A DNA stretch of 64,000 bases from Streptomyces albiflavescens (GCF_014645835.1 NZ_BMMM01000008.1:116900-180899); one strand, 5' to 3'; counted from the first letter of the stretch, positions 15,475 through 24,605 are shown. The notes: generated from the letters alone by a model not told the origin. Translations and numbers: made by a program.

Positions 15475-16155
15475 TCAGGAAGCGGCACGCACCAGTGCGC
15501 GCATGACCCGCAGATCCTCGCCCATCTCCGGGTGCCACTGAACCCCCAGCACCCAGGCGGAGCCGGGAAGTTCGATCGCCTCCACGGTCCCGTCCACCGC
15601 GTGCGCCGAGGCAAGCAGCCCCTCGCCGAGGCGATCCACCGCCTGATGGTGGTACGTGGGCACGGCGCAGGATTCCGGCACGACACCGGCGTAGAGAGTG
15701 CCCGGTACGGGTGACACCTCGTGGTGCCCGAAGCACCCGACGTCCTTCACATGTCCCTCGATGTGCTGAACGAGCGTGCCGCCCAGGGCGACGTTCAGGA
15801 GCTGCATACCCCGGCAGATGCCGAGCAGCGGCGTGCCGGAGGCCAACGCGGCGTGGATCAGGGCGAGTTCCCAGGCGTCGCGCTCGGGCGCGGGCGCCCC
15901 CGTACGCGGGGAGCGCTCGGCGTCGTAGCGAGCGGGGTCGACGTCCGGGCCGCCGGCGACGACCACCCCGTCGAGGCGGGCGACGGTCGCGGCCGCGTGC
16001 GCCGGATCGTCCGGCGGCAGCATCGCGGCGAGTCCGCCCGCCCGCTGCACGAGCCTCGGGTAACCGGCCGGAAGCAGCGCCGCCTCCAGCTCCCACACGC
16101 CCCAACGCGCCCGGGACTCCAGATACGTACTCACACCGATCAGCGGGCCGCCCAC
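15475..16155 (-). CDS. Class I glutamine amidotransferase, PuuD-like gamma-glutamyl hydrolase
   Basis: A 226-residue hydrolase of the peptidase C26 family that cleaves gamma-glutamyl amides, releasing glutamate. The nucleophile Cys114 lies in LLGICRGMQLLNVALGG, and the catalytic His208 and Glu210 lie in VLGVQWHPEMG. The complete triad makes it a real hydrolase rather than a pseudoenzyme. The GTG at 16155 has GAGGGAGAG upstream. In E. coli PuuD performs the last step of putrescine degradation. Here it precedes a GntR regulator and is divergent from a gamma-glutamyl amide synthetase gene, so it probably hydrolyses the oxidised gamma-glutamyl intermediate of this cluster. Confidence 0.9.
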   Translation of the reverse strand: MGGPLIGVSTYLESRARWGVWELEAALLPAGYPRLVQRAGGLAAMLPPDDPAHAAATVARLDGVVVAGGPDVDPARYDAERSPRTGAPAPERDAWELALIHAALASGTPLLGICRGMQLLNVALGGTLVQHIEGHVKDVGCFGHHEVSPVPGTLYAGVVPESCAVPTYHHQAVDRLGEGLLASAHAVDGTVEAIELPGSAWVLGVQWHPEMGEDLRVMRALVRAAS

Positions 16156-16257
16156 GCTGCTCTCCCTCGGATCAACCAGGTCTACCGGGCCTAATGGAAC
16201 ACACTCATACCTTTGCGGTGCGGACGCGGAAGGAGCAACCCCACGCGTCACATCGGC

Positions 16258-16995
16258 TCACGTCAGGAACCCCCGCAGCAGCGCTGCCGTCCCGGCGCAG
16301 TGCTCGCGCATCATCTCCCGCGCACCGTCCGCGTCCCCGTCGAGCACCGCCTCCACCAGTGCGGTGTGCTGGCGCTGGGAATGCTCCAGGTTTCGTACCA
16401 AAAGGGGGATGCAGTCGAGGAGGTCATTGACGGAGGCACGGACGGCCGCGTACTGGGCCGTCAGCGACGGGGAGCCGCACAGTTCCGCGAGGGTGAGGTG
16501 GAGCATCGTGTCCAGGCGCCGGTAGTCGCCCAGTGGCGCGTCGTGCGTGCGGGCGAGCGCCTCGCGCAGGCGGTCCGCCTGTTCGTCGTCGAGCCCGTGC
16601 GTGGCGCACAGCCCTGCCGCGCCCACCTCCAGCACCTCACGGAAGCGCAGGACATCCTCGACGTCGACCTCGGCGATCCGGCGCCGCAGCTCGTGCTCGC
16701 CGGGCGCGTCACTCCTCGGCAACACGAACGTTCCGCCGTACCGGCCACGCCGGGACTCGACCAGGCCCTGGTCCTGGAGGACCTTCAACACCTCGCGCAG
16801 CGTCACCCGGCTGATCCCCAGCCGCTCCGCCAACTCCCGCTCGGCGGGCAGCCGTTCGCCGCCGGGCACCAGGCCGAGCCGGACGACCTGGAGGATCTGC
16901 TCCAGCGCCTCCTCGAAACCGTTGCCCGCCCGCACCGGCCGCAGCACCGGCGTCAGCCGGTCGTCCACTGTGCCGTCGGGTTCCGTCTGCGTCAT
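16258..16995 (-). CDS. GntR/FadR family transcriptional regulator
   Basis: A 245-residue FadR-subfamily regulator. The winged HTH spans residues 28-90 (LPAERELAERLGISRVTLRE, then VLKVLQDQGLVESRRGRYGG). The all-helical FCD ligand-binding domain follows (VLRFREVLEVGAAGLCA, DTMLHLTLAELCGSPSL). The ATG at 16995 has AAGGGGG upstream. It lies between the PuuD-like hydrolase gene in the same direction and the divergent glnA4 gene 78 bp away, so it is the obvious local regulator of the gamma-glutamylation pathway. Its ligand may be a pathway intermediate, which is an inference from position. Confidence 0.88.
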   Translation of the reverse strand: MTQTEPDGTVDDRLTPVLRPVRAGNGFEEALEQILQVVRLGLVPGGERLPAERELAERLGISRVTLREVLKVLQDQGLVESRRGRYGGTFVLPRSDAPGEHELRRRIAEVDVEDVLRFREVLEVGAAGLCATHGLDDEQADRLREALARTHDAPLGDYRRLDTMLHLTLAELCGSPSLTAQYAAVRASVNDLLDCIPLLVRNLEHSQRQHTALVEAVLDGDADGAREMMREHCAGTAALLRGFLT

Positions 16996-17072
16996 CCGGT
17001 CGTGCCCCCTTCCCAAGCAATGGTTCTCGGCAATACCTTATGGCTCTCGGCTGACCCAAGGAGGCTTTTCCG

Positions 17073-18443
17073 GTGGCAGACCGCACACCCCCGCTCGCCG
17101 TCGAGGAGCTGCACGCCCTCGTCGCGGGCGGTGAGATCGACACCGTCGTCCTGGCCTTCCCCGATATGCAGGGGCGGCTCCAGGGAAAGCGGTTCGCCGC
17201 GCGCTTCTTCCTCGACGAGGTCCTGGAGCACGGCACGGAGGGCTGCAACTACCTCCTGGCCGTCGACACCGAGATGAACACGGTCGACGGGTACGACATG
17301 TCCTCCTGGGACCGGGGATACGGCGACTTTGCCATGCACCCCGATCTCAGCACCCTACGGCGCGTCCCCTGGAACGAGGGCACCGCCCTGCTCATCGCCG
17401 ACCTCGCCTGGAACGACGGCTCCCCGGTCGTGGCCGCACCCCGCCAGATCCTGCGCCGCCAGCTCGACCGCCTTGCCGCGCTCGGCTACACCGCACAGGT
17501 CGGCACCGAGCTCGAATTCATCGTCTTCAAGGACACCTACGAGCAGGCCTGGGACGCGCATTACAAGGGCCTGACGCCAGCCAATCAGTACAACATCGAC
17601 TACTCGGTCCTCGGCACCGGACGCATCGAGCCCCTCCTGCGCCGCATCCGCAACGAAATGCAGGCCGCCGGGCTGACCGTCGAGTCCGCCAAGGGTGAGT
17701 GCAATCCCGGCCAGCACGAGATCGCGTTCAAGTACGACGAGGCCCTGGTCACCTGTGACCAGCACGCCATCTACAAGACCGGCGCCAAGGAGATCGCCTC
17801 CCAGGAGGGCGTCTCGCTCACTTTCATGGCGAAGTACAACGAGCGCGAGGGCAACTCCTGCCACATCCACCTCTCACTCGCGGACGCCGACGGCACGAAC
17901 GTCATGGCGGGCTCCTCCCGCGACCCGGGTGGCATGTCGGAGGTCATGCGCCACTTCCTCGCCGGGCAGCTCGCCGCGCTCCGCGACTTCTCGCTCCTCT
18001 ACGCGCCCAACATCAACTCGTACAAGCGCTTCCAGCCCGGCTCCTTCGCGCCGACCGCCGTCGCCTGGGGATACGACAACCGCACCTGCTCCCTCCGCGT
18101 CGTCGGCCACGGCCGCTCGATGCGCTTCGAGAACCGGCTCCCCGGTGGCGACGTCAACCCACACCTGGCCGTCGCCGGACTCGTCGCGGCCGGCCTGTAC
18201 GGCATCGAGCAGAAGCTGGAACTGCCGGAGCCGTGCGCGGGCAACGCGTACACCGCCGATTACGCGCACGTGCCCACCACCCTGCGGGAGGCCGCCGAAC
18301 TCTGGGAGAACAGTCCCATCGCCAAGGCCGCCTTCGGTGACGAGGTGGTCGCGCACTACCGCAACCTGGCGCGCGTCGAGCTGGAAGCCTTCGACGCCGC
18401 GGTGACCGACTGGGAGCTGCGCCGCTCCTTCGAACGCATGTGA
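17073..18443 (+). CDS. glnA4: Glutamine synthetase-like gamma-glutamylethanolamide/polyamine synthetase
   Basis: A 456-residue member of the glutamine synthetase fold that joins glutamate to an amine other than ammonia using ATP. Catalytic-domain motifs are present: VGTELEFIVF near residue 143, GECNPGQHEIAF, NSCHIHLSL and the arginine-bearing NRTCSLRVVG. The genuine glutamine synthetase adenylylation tyrosine loop is not evident. The gene order GntR, glutamine synthetase-like, aldehyde dehydrogenase, short-chain dehydrogenase near the pheST region matches the GlnA4 locus of S. coelicolor, whose enzyme makes gamma-glutamylethanolamide. A GlnA3-type polyamine activity is the alternative. The GTG at 17073 follows AAGGAGG, and the gene overlaps the next one by GTGA. 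Confidence 0.85.
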   Translation: MADRTPPLAVEELHALVAGGEIDTVVLAFPDMQGRLQGKRFAARFFLDEVLEHGTEGCNYLLAVDTEMNTVDGYDMSSWDRGYGDFAMHPDLSTLRRVPWNEGTALLIADLAWNDGSPVVAAPRQILRRQLDRLAALGYTAQVGTELEFIVFKDTYEQAWDAHYKGLTPANQYNIDYSVLGTGRIEPLLRRIRNEMQAAGLTVESAKGECNPGQHEIAFKYDEALVTCDQHAIYKTGAKEIASQEGVSLTFMAKYNEREGNSCHIHLSLADADGTNVMAGSSRDPGGMSEVMRHFLAGQLAALRDFSLLYAPNINSYKRFQPGSFAPTAVAWGYDNRTCSLRVVGHGRSMRFENRLPGGDVNPHLAVAGLVAAGLYGIEQKLELPEPCAGNAYTADYAHVPTTLREAAELWENSPIAKAAFGDEVVAHYRNLARVELEAFDAAVTDWELRRSFERM

Positions 18444-19933
18444 GGCCCTTCTTGTCCGCGCAGTCACAGCAGTCACAGCAGTCACAACAGTCACAGCAGT
18501 CACAGCAGTCACAGCAGTCACAGCAGTCCGAGCTGTCCGAGCAGTCCGATCAGTACGTCGCACCGTATGAGCTCCAGGTACTCAATCCCGCGACCGAAGA
18601 GGTCATGGCCACTGTCCCGGGAGCCACCCCGGAAGACGTCGACACCGCCGTCGTACGGGCCGCGAAGGCGCAGTCCCGGTGGGCCGCCCTCGCGCCGGGC
18701 GAGCGCGCCCGGCTGCTGCGCCGCTTCGCCGTCGTCGTGGACGAACACCTCGAAGAGCTGGCCCGGCTGGAGGTCCGCGAGGCCGGCCACACCCTCGGCA
18801 ACGCTCGCTGGGAGGCGGGCAACGTCCGTGATCTGCTCGACTACGCCGCCGGGGGAGTGGAGCGGCTGACTGGCCGTCAGATCCCGGTGCCGGGAGGTCT
18901 CGACGTCACGATCCTCGAACCGCTCGGCGTCGTGGGGATCATCGCGCCCTGGAACTTCCCGATGCCGATCGCGGCGTGGGGCACGGCACCGGCACTCGCG
19001 GCCGGCAACGCGGTGATCCTCAAGCCCGCCGAGGCCACACCCCTGACGGCTCTGCGTCTGGCCGAACTCGCCCTGGAGGCGGGCCTGCCCGAGCACCTGT
19101 TCCAGGTGCTGCCGGGCGCGGGACCCGTCGCCGGCAACGCCCTCGTCGAGCACCCGGGCGTGGCCAAGATCGTCTTCACCGGGTCCACGACCGTGGGCAA
19201 ACAGGTGTTGGCGAAGGGGTCGGCCCTCCTCAAGCGGGTCACCCTCGAACTCGGTGGCAAGAGCCCCAACATCGTCTTCGCCGACGCCGACATCGAGGCC
19301 GCCGCGGCCGCCGCCCCCATGTCCTTCCTCGACAACTCCGGCCAGGACTGCTGCGCCCGCACCCGTATCCTCGTCCAGCGCTCCGCCTACGACCGCTTCC
19401 TCGAACTCCTCGCCCCGGCCATCGAGTCCGTCCTCGTCGGCGACCCGGCCGACGAGCAGACGCAGATGGGCCCGCTGATCTCCCGGGCGCAGCTGGAGCG
19501 CGTACGGTCCTACGTCGCCGCCGACGCGCCCGGTATCCGGGGCAAGGCCCCCGAGAGCCCCGGTTTCTGGTTCCCGCCCACCGTCCTCACCGACGTCGAG
19601 CCGCACGCGCGCGTGGCCGTGGAGGAGGTCTTCGGTCCGGTCGCGGTCGTTCTCCCCTTCGAGGACGAGGCGGACGCGATCCGGCTCGCCAACGACACGT
19701 CGTACGGCCTCTCCGGCTCCATCTGGACCCGTGACGTCGGCCGGGCGCTGCGGGTGTCGGGTGCCGTCCGTGCCGGGAACCTGTCCGTCAACTCCCACTC
19801 CAGCGTCCGCTACTGGACTCCCTTCGGCGGTTTCAAGCAGTCGGGGATCGGCCGCGAACTCGGGCCGGACGCGCTCGCCGCCTTCACCGAAACCAAGAAC
19901 GTCTTCATCAGCACGGAGGGCCCCGCACAGTGA
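18440..19933 (+). CDS. NAD(P)-dependent aldehyde dehydrogenase
   Basis: A 497-residue aldehyde dehydrogenase. The catalytic cysteine pair is near residues 304-305 in GQDCCARTRI, and the general base glutamate is near 269 in LELGGKSPNIVF. The cofactor region IIAPWNFPMPIAAWGTAPAL and the late motif TPFGGFKQSGIGRELG are intact. It would oxidise the aldehyde formed from a gamma-glutamylated amine. The N-terminus (residues 7-33) is a run of Gln-Ser-Gln encoded by a 9-bp tandem repeat, absent from typical family members. The next in-frame ATG lies beyond the conserved start, so the repeat appears to be translated. The start GTG overlaps the glnA4 stop, and its end overlaps the dehydrogenase gene. 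Confidence 0.9.
   Translation: MRPFLSAQSQQSQQSQQSQQSQQSQQSQQSELSEQSDQYVAPYELQVLNPATEEVMATVPGATPEDVDTAVVRAAKAQSRWAALAPGERARLLRRFAVVVDEHLEELARLEVREAGHTLGNARWEAGNVRDLLDYAAGGVERLTGRQIPVPGGLDVTILEPLGVVGIIAPWNFPMPIAAWGTAPALAAGNAVILKPAEATPLTALRLAELALEAGLPEHLFQVLPGAGPVAGNALVEHPGVAKIVFTGSTTVGKQVLAKGSALLKRVTLELGGKSPNIVFADADIEAAAAAAPMSFLDNSGQDCCARTRILVQRSAYDRFLELLAPAIESVLVGDPADEQTQMGPLISRAQLERVRSYVAADAPGIRGKAPESPGFWFPPTVLTDVEPHARVAVEEVFGPVAVVLPFEDEADAIRLANDTSYGLSGSIWTRDVGRALRVSGAVRAGNLSVNSHSSVRYWTPFGGFKQSGIGRELGPDALAAFTETKNVFISTEGPAQ
18461..18550 (+). repeat. 9-bp tandem repeat at the 5' end of the aldehyde dehydrogenase gene
   Basis: CAGTCACAG is repeated seven times (18461-18523, one copy with a single change), followed by three diverged units ending at 18550. 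The unit length is a multiple of three, so gain or loss of copies would lengthen or shorten a Gln-Ser-Gln tract without shifting the frame. Confidence 0.95.
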
Positions 19934-20721
19934 CCGCATCGACTGACGACATCATCTGCCGCCGCCTGGTCGGCCGCACCGCCGTCATCACCGGCGCCGG
20001 CAGCGGCATCGGCCTCGCCACCGCGCGCCGGCTCGCCTCCGAGGGCGCCCACGTCGTCTGCGGCGACGTCGACGAGCAGCGCGGCAAGGCGGCCGCCGAG
20101 GTGGTCGGCGGGACCTTCGTGAAGGTCGACGTCACCGACCCCGAGCAGGTCGAAGCGCTCTTCAGGACGGCGTACGAGACCTACGGCTCCGTCGACATCG
20201 CCTTCAACAACGCGGGCATCTCGCCGCCCGACGACGACTCCATCCTGGAGACGGGCCTGGAGGCCTGGAAGCGCGTCCAGGAGGTGAACCTCACCTCCGT
20301 CTATCTGTGCTGCAAGGCCGCGATCCCCTACATGCAACGCCAGGGCAAGGGCTCCATCATCAACACGGCGTCGTTCGTGGCCCGGATGGGCGCGGCGACC
20401 TCGCAGATCTCGTACACGGCCTCCAAGGGAGGTGTGCTGGCCATGTCCCGCGAACTGGGTGTGCAGTTCGCCAGGGAGGGCATCCGGGTCAACGCCCTGT
20501 GCCCCGGACCGGTCAACACCCCGCTCCTCCAAGAGCTGTTCGCCAAGGACCCGGAGCGGGCCGCGCGGCGGCTCGTGCACATCCCCGTCGGACGGTTCGC
20601 CGAGGCCGACGAGATCGCCGCGGCGGTCGCCTTCCTCGCCAGCGACGACTCCTCCTTCGTGAATGCCACCGACTTCCTGGTCGACGGCGGAATCTCGGGC
20701 GCGTACGTCACGCCTCTGTAG
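19930..20721 (+). CDS. Short-chain dehydrogenase/reductase
   Basis: A 263-residue classical SDR with the NAD(P)-binding motif TGAGSGIG at residues 21-28, the NNAG motif in IAFNNAGISPP, the catalytic serine in INTASFVARMG, and Tyr162 and Lys166 in YTASKGG. The aspartate in VVCGDVDE after the second strand suggests NAD+ rather than NADP+ preference. It overlaps the aldehyde dehydrogenase gene by GTGA and ends the glnA4 operon. A chemically sensible role is oxidation of the hydroxyl of gamma-glutamylethanolamide to the aldehyde used by the aldehyde dehydrogenase. This is inferred from context. Confidence 0.9.
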   Translation: MTASTDDIICRRLVGRTAVITGAGSGIGLATARRLASEGAHVVCGDVDEQRGKAAAEVVGGTFVKVDVTDPEQVEALFRTAYETYGSVDIAFNNAGISPPDDDSILETGLEAWKRVQEVNLTSVYLCCKAAIPYMQRQGKGSIINTASFVARMGAATSQISYTASKGGVLAMSRELGVQFAREGIRVNALCPGPVNTPLLQELFAKDPERAARRLVHIPVGRFAEADEIAAAVAFLASDDSSFVNATDFLVDGGISGAYVTPL

Positions 20722-20748
20722 GTCGCCCGGGTATACGGTCCACATTTC

Positions 20749-21999
20749 ATGCGATACCGACACGTTTTCGCGTGGACCCTGGCCGCGGCCGCCGCCCTGG
20801 CGGCCGCGCCACCCGCTGTCTCGTCCCACCGCACGAACTGCCCGCAGCTGGCCGGGAGTTGGTACGGCGACAATCGCGCCCGCCTCCAGCGGGCGATCGA
20901 CGAGCGGGGCACCTGCGCAGGACACTTCGGTGGTCACCCCGTCGCCGCCTTCGACTGGGACAACACGGTCACCAAGAACGACGTCACCGACGCCACCCTC
21001 GCCTACGCCCTGCGGCACGACAAGATCCTGCGCCCGGCGAGCTGGAAGGCCACCAGCGAGTGGCTCACCGACGCGGCGGACACCGCGCTCACCGCCGCCT
21101 GCGGCACGGACGTACCCGTGGGCGCGCCGCTGCCGACCGCCACGAACGCCCGCTGCACGGACCAGATCTTCGAGATCCGCGCGGAGGGGAGGACGATGAG
21201 CGGCGCCGCCGCCTTCGCCGGAGACTGGAACCACCGGCGCACCGTCCCGCAGTACGCCTGGGTGCCCCAGCTGTTCGCCGGACACACGATCGCCGAGCTG
21301 ACCTCGTACGCCCGCCGGGCCCGCGCGGAGGCCCTCGCGGCGCCCGTCGGCTCGACGCGGACCCTCGGCACCCACACCGTCCCGGCGTACGTCCGCTACT
21401 ACGACCAGCAGCGCGAGCTGATCCGTACGCTCCAAAGGGCCGGATTCGACGTCTACATCGTCTCGGCGGGCTCCGAACCCGTCACCGAGGTCTGGTCGCG
21501 CGGCGTCGGCATCGACGCGCGGCACACGCTCGCGATCCGCTCCGTCCTCGACCGGCACGGACGCATCACCACCTGGAACCAGGGCTGCGGGGACGTACCG
21601 GTGAGCCGGGGCGAGGTCATCCCGTACATCGACGGGAAGCGCTGCTGGATCAACCAGGAGATCTACGGTGTGCGCGGCGCCGCGGCCTGGCAGCGGCAGG
21701 ACCGGCGCCATCGCCCCGCGATCGCGGCCGGCGACGCCGACACCGACGTCACCTTCGTCGACGACGCCGTCGGCGCGCACGTCGTCCTCAACCGCAACAA
21801 GAGCGAACTCATGTGCCGGGCCTACGACGACGCCGACGGCCGCTGGGTGATCAACCCGATGTTCATCGACCCGCTGCCGCGCAAGCGGGATCCCTACCCC
21901 TGCTCGACGAGCGCCTACAACGCGCCCGATGGCAACAAGGGGCCCGTGCGCAGGGCGGACGGCTCGGTAGTGCCCGACCAGGAGGACGCCGCCTACTGA
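20749..21999 (+). CDS. Secreted HAD-superfamily phosphatase
   Basis: A 416-residue protein with a signal peptide (residues 1-25, RYRHVFAWTLAAAAALAAA) and an acid-phosphatase-type haloacid dehalogenase fold. Motif I FDWDNTVTKND gives the nucleophile Asp69 and acid Asp71, motif II lies in VYIVSAGSEPV, and the metal-binding motif AGDADTDVTFVDDA comes near residue 325. The large region between motifs I and II is an inserted cap domain. Several cysteines (positions 31 and 56, and a C-terminal group) suggest disulfides outside the cell. It starts 27 bp after the SDR stop, so it could be cotranscribed, but its role is probably extracellular phosphate scavenging. Confidence 0.85.
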   Translation: MRYRHVFAWTLAAAAALAAAPPAVSSHRTNCPQLAGSWYGDNRARLQRAIDERGTCAGHFGGHPVAAFDWDNTVTKNDVTDATLAYALRHDKILRPASWKATSEWLTDAADTALTAACGTDVPVGAPLPTATNARCTDQIFEIRAEGRTMSGAAAFAGDWNHRRTVPQYAWVPQLFAGHTIAELTSYARRARAEALAAPVGSTRTLGTHTVPAYVRYYDQQRELIRTLQRAGFDVYIVSAGSEPVTEVWSRGVGIDARHTLAIRSVLDRHGRITTWNQGCGDVPVSRGEVIPYIDGKRCWINQEIYGVRGAAAWQRQDRRHRPAIAAGDADTDVTFVDDAVGAHVVLNRNKSELMCRAYDDADGRWVINPMFIDPLPRKRDPYPCSTSAYNAPDGNKGPVRRADGSVVPDQEDAAY

Positions 22000-22077
22000 G
22001 CGCCGTGCAGGGAGCGGCTGAGCACCATCTTCCGGGCACCGTGTACTGATCTTCGGGGCTCGTCCTAGAGTGCCGGG

Positions 22078-23004
22078 ATGAGCATGACGCCACCGCCCGG
22101 CTGGTACCGCGACCCCTCGTATCCCCTCACCGAGCGTTGGTGGGACGGAACCGCCTGGACCGACCACCGGCGCCAGCCCGAGGTACCCCAACAGCCCTTG
22201 GCGCAGCCGGAGTCGCCCGGAACGGGCGGTTCCGGGCGTGCCAAGGCCGTCGCGCTCACCGTGGCCGCGGTCGTCCTCGTCGCCTCCATCGTCACCGGCG
22301 CCGTCCTCCTCGGCCGCGACGGCGGCGACGGCGACGCGGCGGCGAAGACCACCCCGACCGGCGCGTCCCCCGCCCCGCCGGAGACCGGCACCCCATCCCC
22401 CTCGGTGTCCACGTCCGCCCCCTCGACGGACGACCCGTCCGTCGTCGTGGACGAGCTCAACGGCATCACCCTGCCCCTGCTGGACGGTTGGGCCAGACCG
22501 CAGTACGTCGCCGAGGACGACGTCGTGATGACGACTCCGGGCACCTACGACTGCCCGGGCGACCCCGGCCTCTGCCGCCATGGCCGGGTCATCTCGCGCA
22601 CGGTCACGGCGAACGACGAGAAGTCCCCGAAGGCCCTCGCCGAGCAGGACATCGAGGACGCCGCGAACAACGCGTACGACCGCGACCTCGTCGACAGCCG
22701 CCCCTACAAGGGCATCAAGTCCCACCAGTTGGTGCGGGCGGGCTCGGTCGCCGTGGCCGGGCGCGCCGGATACTTCGTGCGCTGGAAGGTCAGGACCGGG
22801 GTGGGGCCCGGGGGGTACGTCGAGTCGCTGGCCTTCCCGTCCAGCGTGGGCTCCGAGTCACTCGTCATCGTCCGCTTCGCCTTCGACGCGGGCGCCGACG
22901 GGCCGCCGCTGTCCGACCTGGACAAGATCATCAAGGGGATCCGGCCGCTGGGCGACGGGGACACGGGCGGGGGCGTGGGCAGCAGCATCGGCCCGTCGAA
23001 GTGA
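22078..23004 (+). CDS. DUF2510 membrane protein
   Basis: A 308-residue protein of unknown function. Residues 5-30 form the DUF2510 element (PPPGWYRDPSYPLTERWWDG), a short Trp-rich module found at the N-termini of many actinobacterial membrane proteins. One transmembrane helix follows at about 56-77 (KAVALTVAAVVLVASIVTGA), then a Pro/Ser/Thr-rich spacer and an extracellular domain from residue 120 to 300. The layout implies a cytoplasmic N-terminus and an exported C-terminal domain. It is convergent with the PLP enzyme gene, and an 18-bp tandem repeat lies between them. Confidence 0.82.
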   Translation: MSMTPPPGWYRDPSYPLTERWWDGTAWTDHRRQPEVPQQPLAQPESPGTGGSGRAKAVALTVAAVVLVASIVTGAVLLGRDGGDGDAAAKTTPTGASPAPPETGTPSPSVSTSAPSTDDPSVVVDELNGITLPLLDGWARPQYVAEDDVVMTTPGTYDCPGDPGLCRHGRVISRTVTANDEKSPKALAEQDIEDAANNAYDRDLVDSRPYKGIKSHQLVRAGSVAVAGRAGYFVRWKVRTGVGPGGYVESLAFPSSVGSESLVIVRFAFDAGADGPPLSDLDKIIKGIRPLGDGDTGGGVGSSIGPSK

Positions 23005-23023
23005 GGCCGCCGGACCGGCTCCC

Positions 23024-23131
23024 GAGGCGCGACGGGATTCAGAGGCCCGACGGGATCCGGAGGTCCGACGTGCTTCAGAGGCCCGACGTGCTGCAGAGGC
23101 CGGACCGGCTTCAGAGGCCCGACCGGCCCTA
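23024..23131. repeat. 18-bp tandem repeat, six units
   Basis: Units close to GAGGCCCGACGTGCTTCA lie head to tail from 23024 to 23131, all beginning with GAGG and each carrying a CCGAC or near match. The last unit contains the stop codon of the convergent PLP-enzyme gene. No hairpin-type terminator is obvious here. Confidence 0.92.
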
Positions 23132-24331
23132 GAGGAAGGTGTGTCCTTCCCCGCGATACGTCGGGACGGCGGCCTTCACCGTTTCGCCCTGCACCAGATG
23201 GAGCGTGTCGAACCGCTCGCACAGTTCGCCGGCCTTGGCGTGCCGGAACCACACGTTGTCGCCGATGAGCAGATCGTCCGCGGGGGAGCCGAGCAGCGGA
23301 GTCTGCACCTCACCGGGGCCCTCCTGGGGGTCGTACTTCAGCCCCTCGGGAAGGTAGGGGACGGGCAGCCGGTCGCGGCCGGGAGCGCCGGAGGCCGGGT
23401 AGCCGCCGCCGAGGACCGTGACGACCCCGACGCCCGGCCTGCGGACGACGGGCTGGGCGAACAGCGCGGCCGGACGCCCGGTGAACGAGGTGTAGTTGTC
23501 GAAGAGCCGCGGCACGTAGAGCCCCGAGCCCGCCGCGATCTCGGTGACCGAGTCCTCGGCGGCGGTGTGCTGGACGCTGCCGGTGCCGCCGCCGTTGACG
23601 AATTCCAGGTCCGGCTCCACGGCCCGTACCGCGCGCACGACCTCGGCGCGCCGCTGGGCGAGCTCCTTCCGGGCGGTGGCCTGCATCAGCCGGACGGCAC
23701 GGGAGCGCAGGGGCCGCCCCTCGACCGCGTCACCGACGCCCGCGATGTGGCCCTCGTACGCCATGATCCCGACGAGTTTGAACCCCGGCCGCCGGGTGAC
23801 GGCGCGGGCCATCTCGGCGACCTGGGCGGGTGAGTACAGCGGCGAGCGCAGGGCCCCGACCCGGACCCGGCCGCCGAGCAGCTTGAGGGAAGTGTCCAAC
23901 TCCAGGCAAACGCGCACGACTTCGGTGCCGCCCTGTCGCGCCTCGTCGATGAGACGCAGGTGAGCCGGGTCGTCGACCATGACGGTCACGGCGTCGGCGA
24001 GCTTGGGGTCACTGGTCAGCTCGGCGAACGCCTTGCGGTCCGCCGACGGATAGGCGAGCAGCACGTCGTCGAAGCCGGACCTGGCCAGCCACAGGGACTC
24101 GGCGAGGGTGAAGGACATGATGCCCGCGAAGCCGTCCCGGTCCAGGACGCGTTCGAGCAAGGCGCGGCAGCGCAGGGACTTGCTGGCGACGCGGATCGGC
24201 TTGCCGGCGGCTCGGCGGACCAGATCGTCCGCGTTCGCGTCGAAGGCCTCCAGGTCCACGATCGCGACGGGGGCGTCGAGGTGAGCGGTGGCCCGGTCGT
24301 AGCGGGCCCTGTCTGCGGCGCGGGCAGTCAT
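23129..24331 (-). CDS. PLP-dependent amino acid deaminase/aldolase (alanine racemase-like N-domain)
   Basis: A 400-residue fold-type III PLP enzyme related to D-threonine aldolase and D-serine dehydratase-like proteins. The PLP-binding lysine is Lys51 in RVASKSLRCRALLE, after the strand containing VAIVDLEAFDANAD. The C-terminal domain holds LVQGETVKAAVPTYRGEG with the ordered end typical of the amino acid deaminase/aldolase family. The substrate may be a D-amino acid or a 3-hydroxy amino acid. The ATG at 24331 starts the conserved region. It is transcribed alone on the minus strand, divergent from the proline-rich membrane protein gene. Confidence 0.85.
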   Translation of the reverse strand: MTARAADRARYDRATAHLDAPVAIVDLEAFDANADDLVRRAAGKPIRVASKSLRCRALLERVLDRDGFAGIMSFTLAESLWLARSGFDDVLLAYPSADRKAFAELTSDPKLADAVTVMVDDPAHLRLIDEARQGGTEVVRVCLELDTSLKLLGGRVRVGALRSPLYSPAQVAEMARAVTRRPGFKLVGIMAYEGHIAGVGDAVEGRPLRSRAVRLMQATARKELAQRRAEVVRAVRAVEPDLEFVNGGGTGSVQHTAAEDSVTEIAAGSGLYVPRLFDNYTSFTGRPAALFAQPVVRRPGVGVVTVLGGGYPASGAPGRDRLPVPYLPEGLKYDPQEGPGEVQTPLLGSPADDLLIGDNVWFRHAKAGELCERFDTLHLVQGETVKAAVPTYRGEGHTFL

Positions 24332-24605
24332 GACCGAAGCCTGCCAGACTCGATTACCGCAGGGTAGGGGGACGTTCCGGGCAGATGCCCCGGGCCCCCG
24401 GACTGGTTCCCTCCGGGCCGGGGTCAACCCGTAGAGTGACGCGGACGCAGGAGGAACGACCTTGCCCCGGCGGGCCATGCCCGGGGTGACGGTGCACCGG
24501 TACGGGTATGCGTGCCCGTGGCGGGGTTCCCTTCCGCACAGGTGAAACGGCCCCGCCGAGCTCCGAGGCGGTCCGTCGGCCCGGGTACGAGGAAACGGGG
24601 GGTCC

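Noticed and set aside
19810..22725. 971-codon antisense frame over the aldehyde dehydrogenase, SDR and HAD genes
   Set aside because: Crosses three real genes and contains no recognisable domain.
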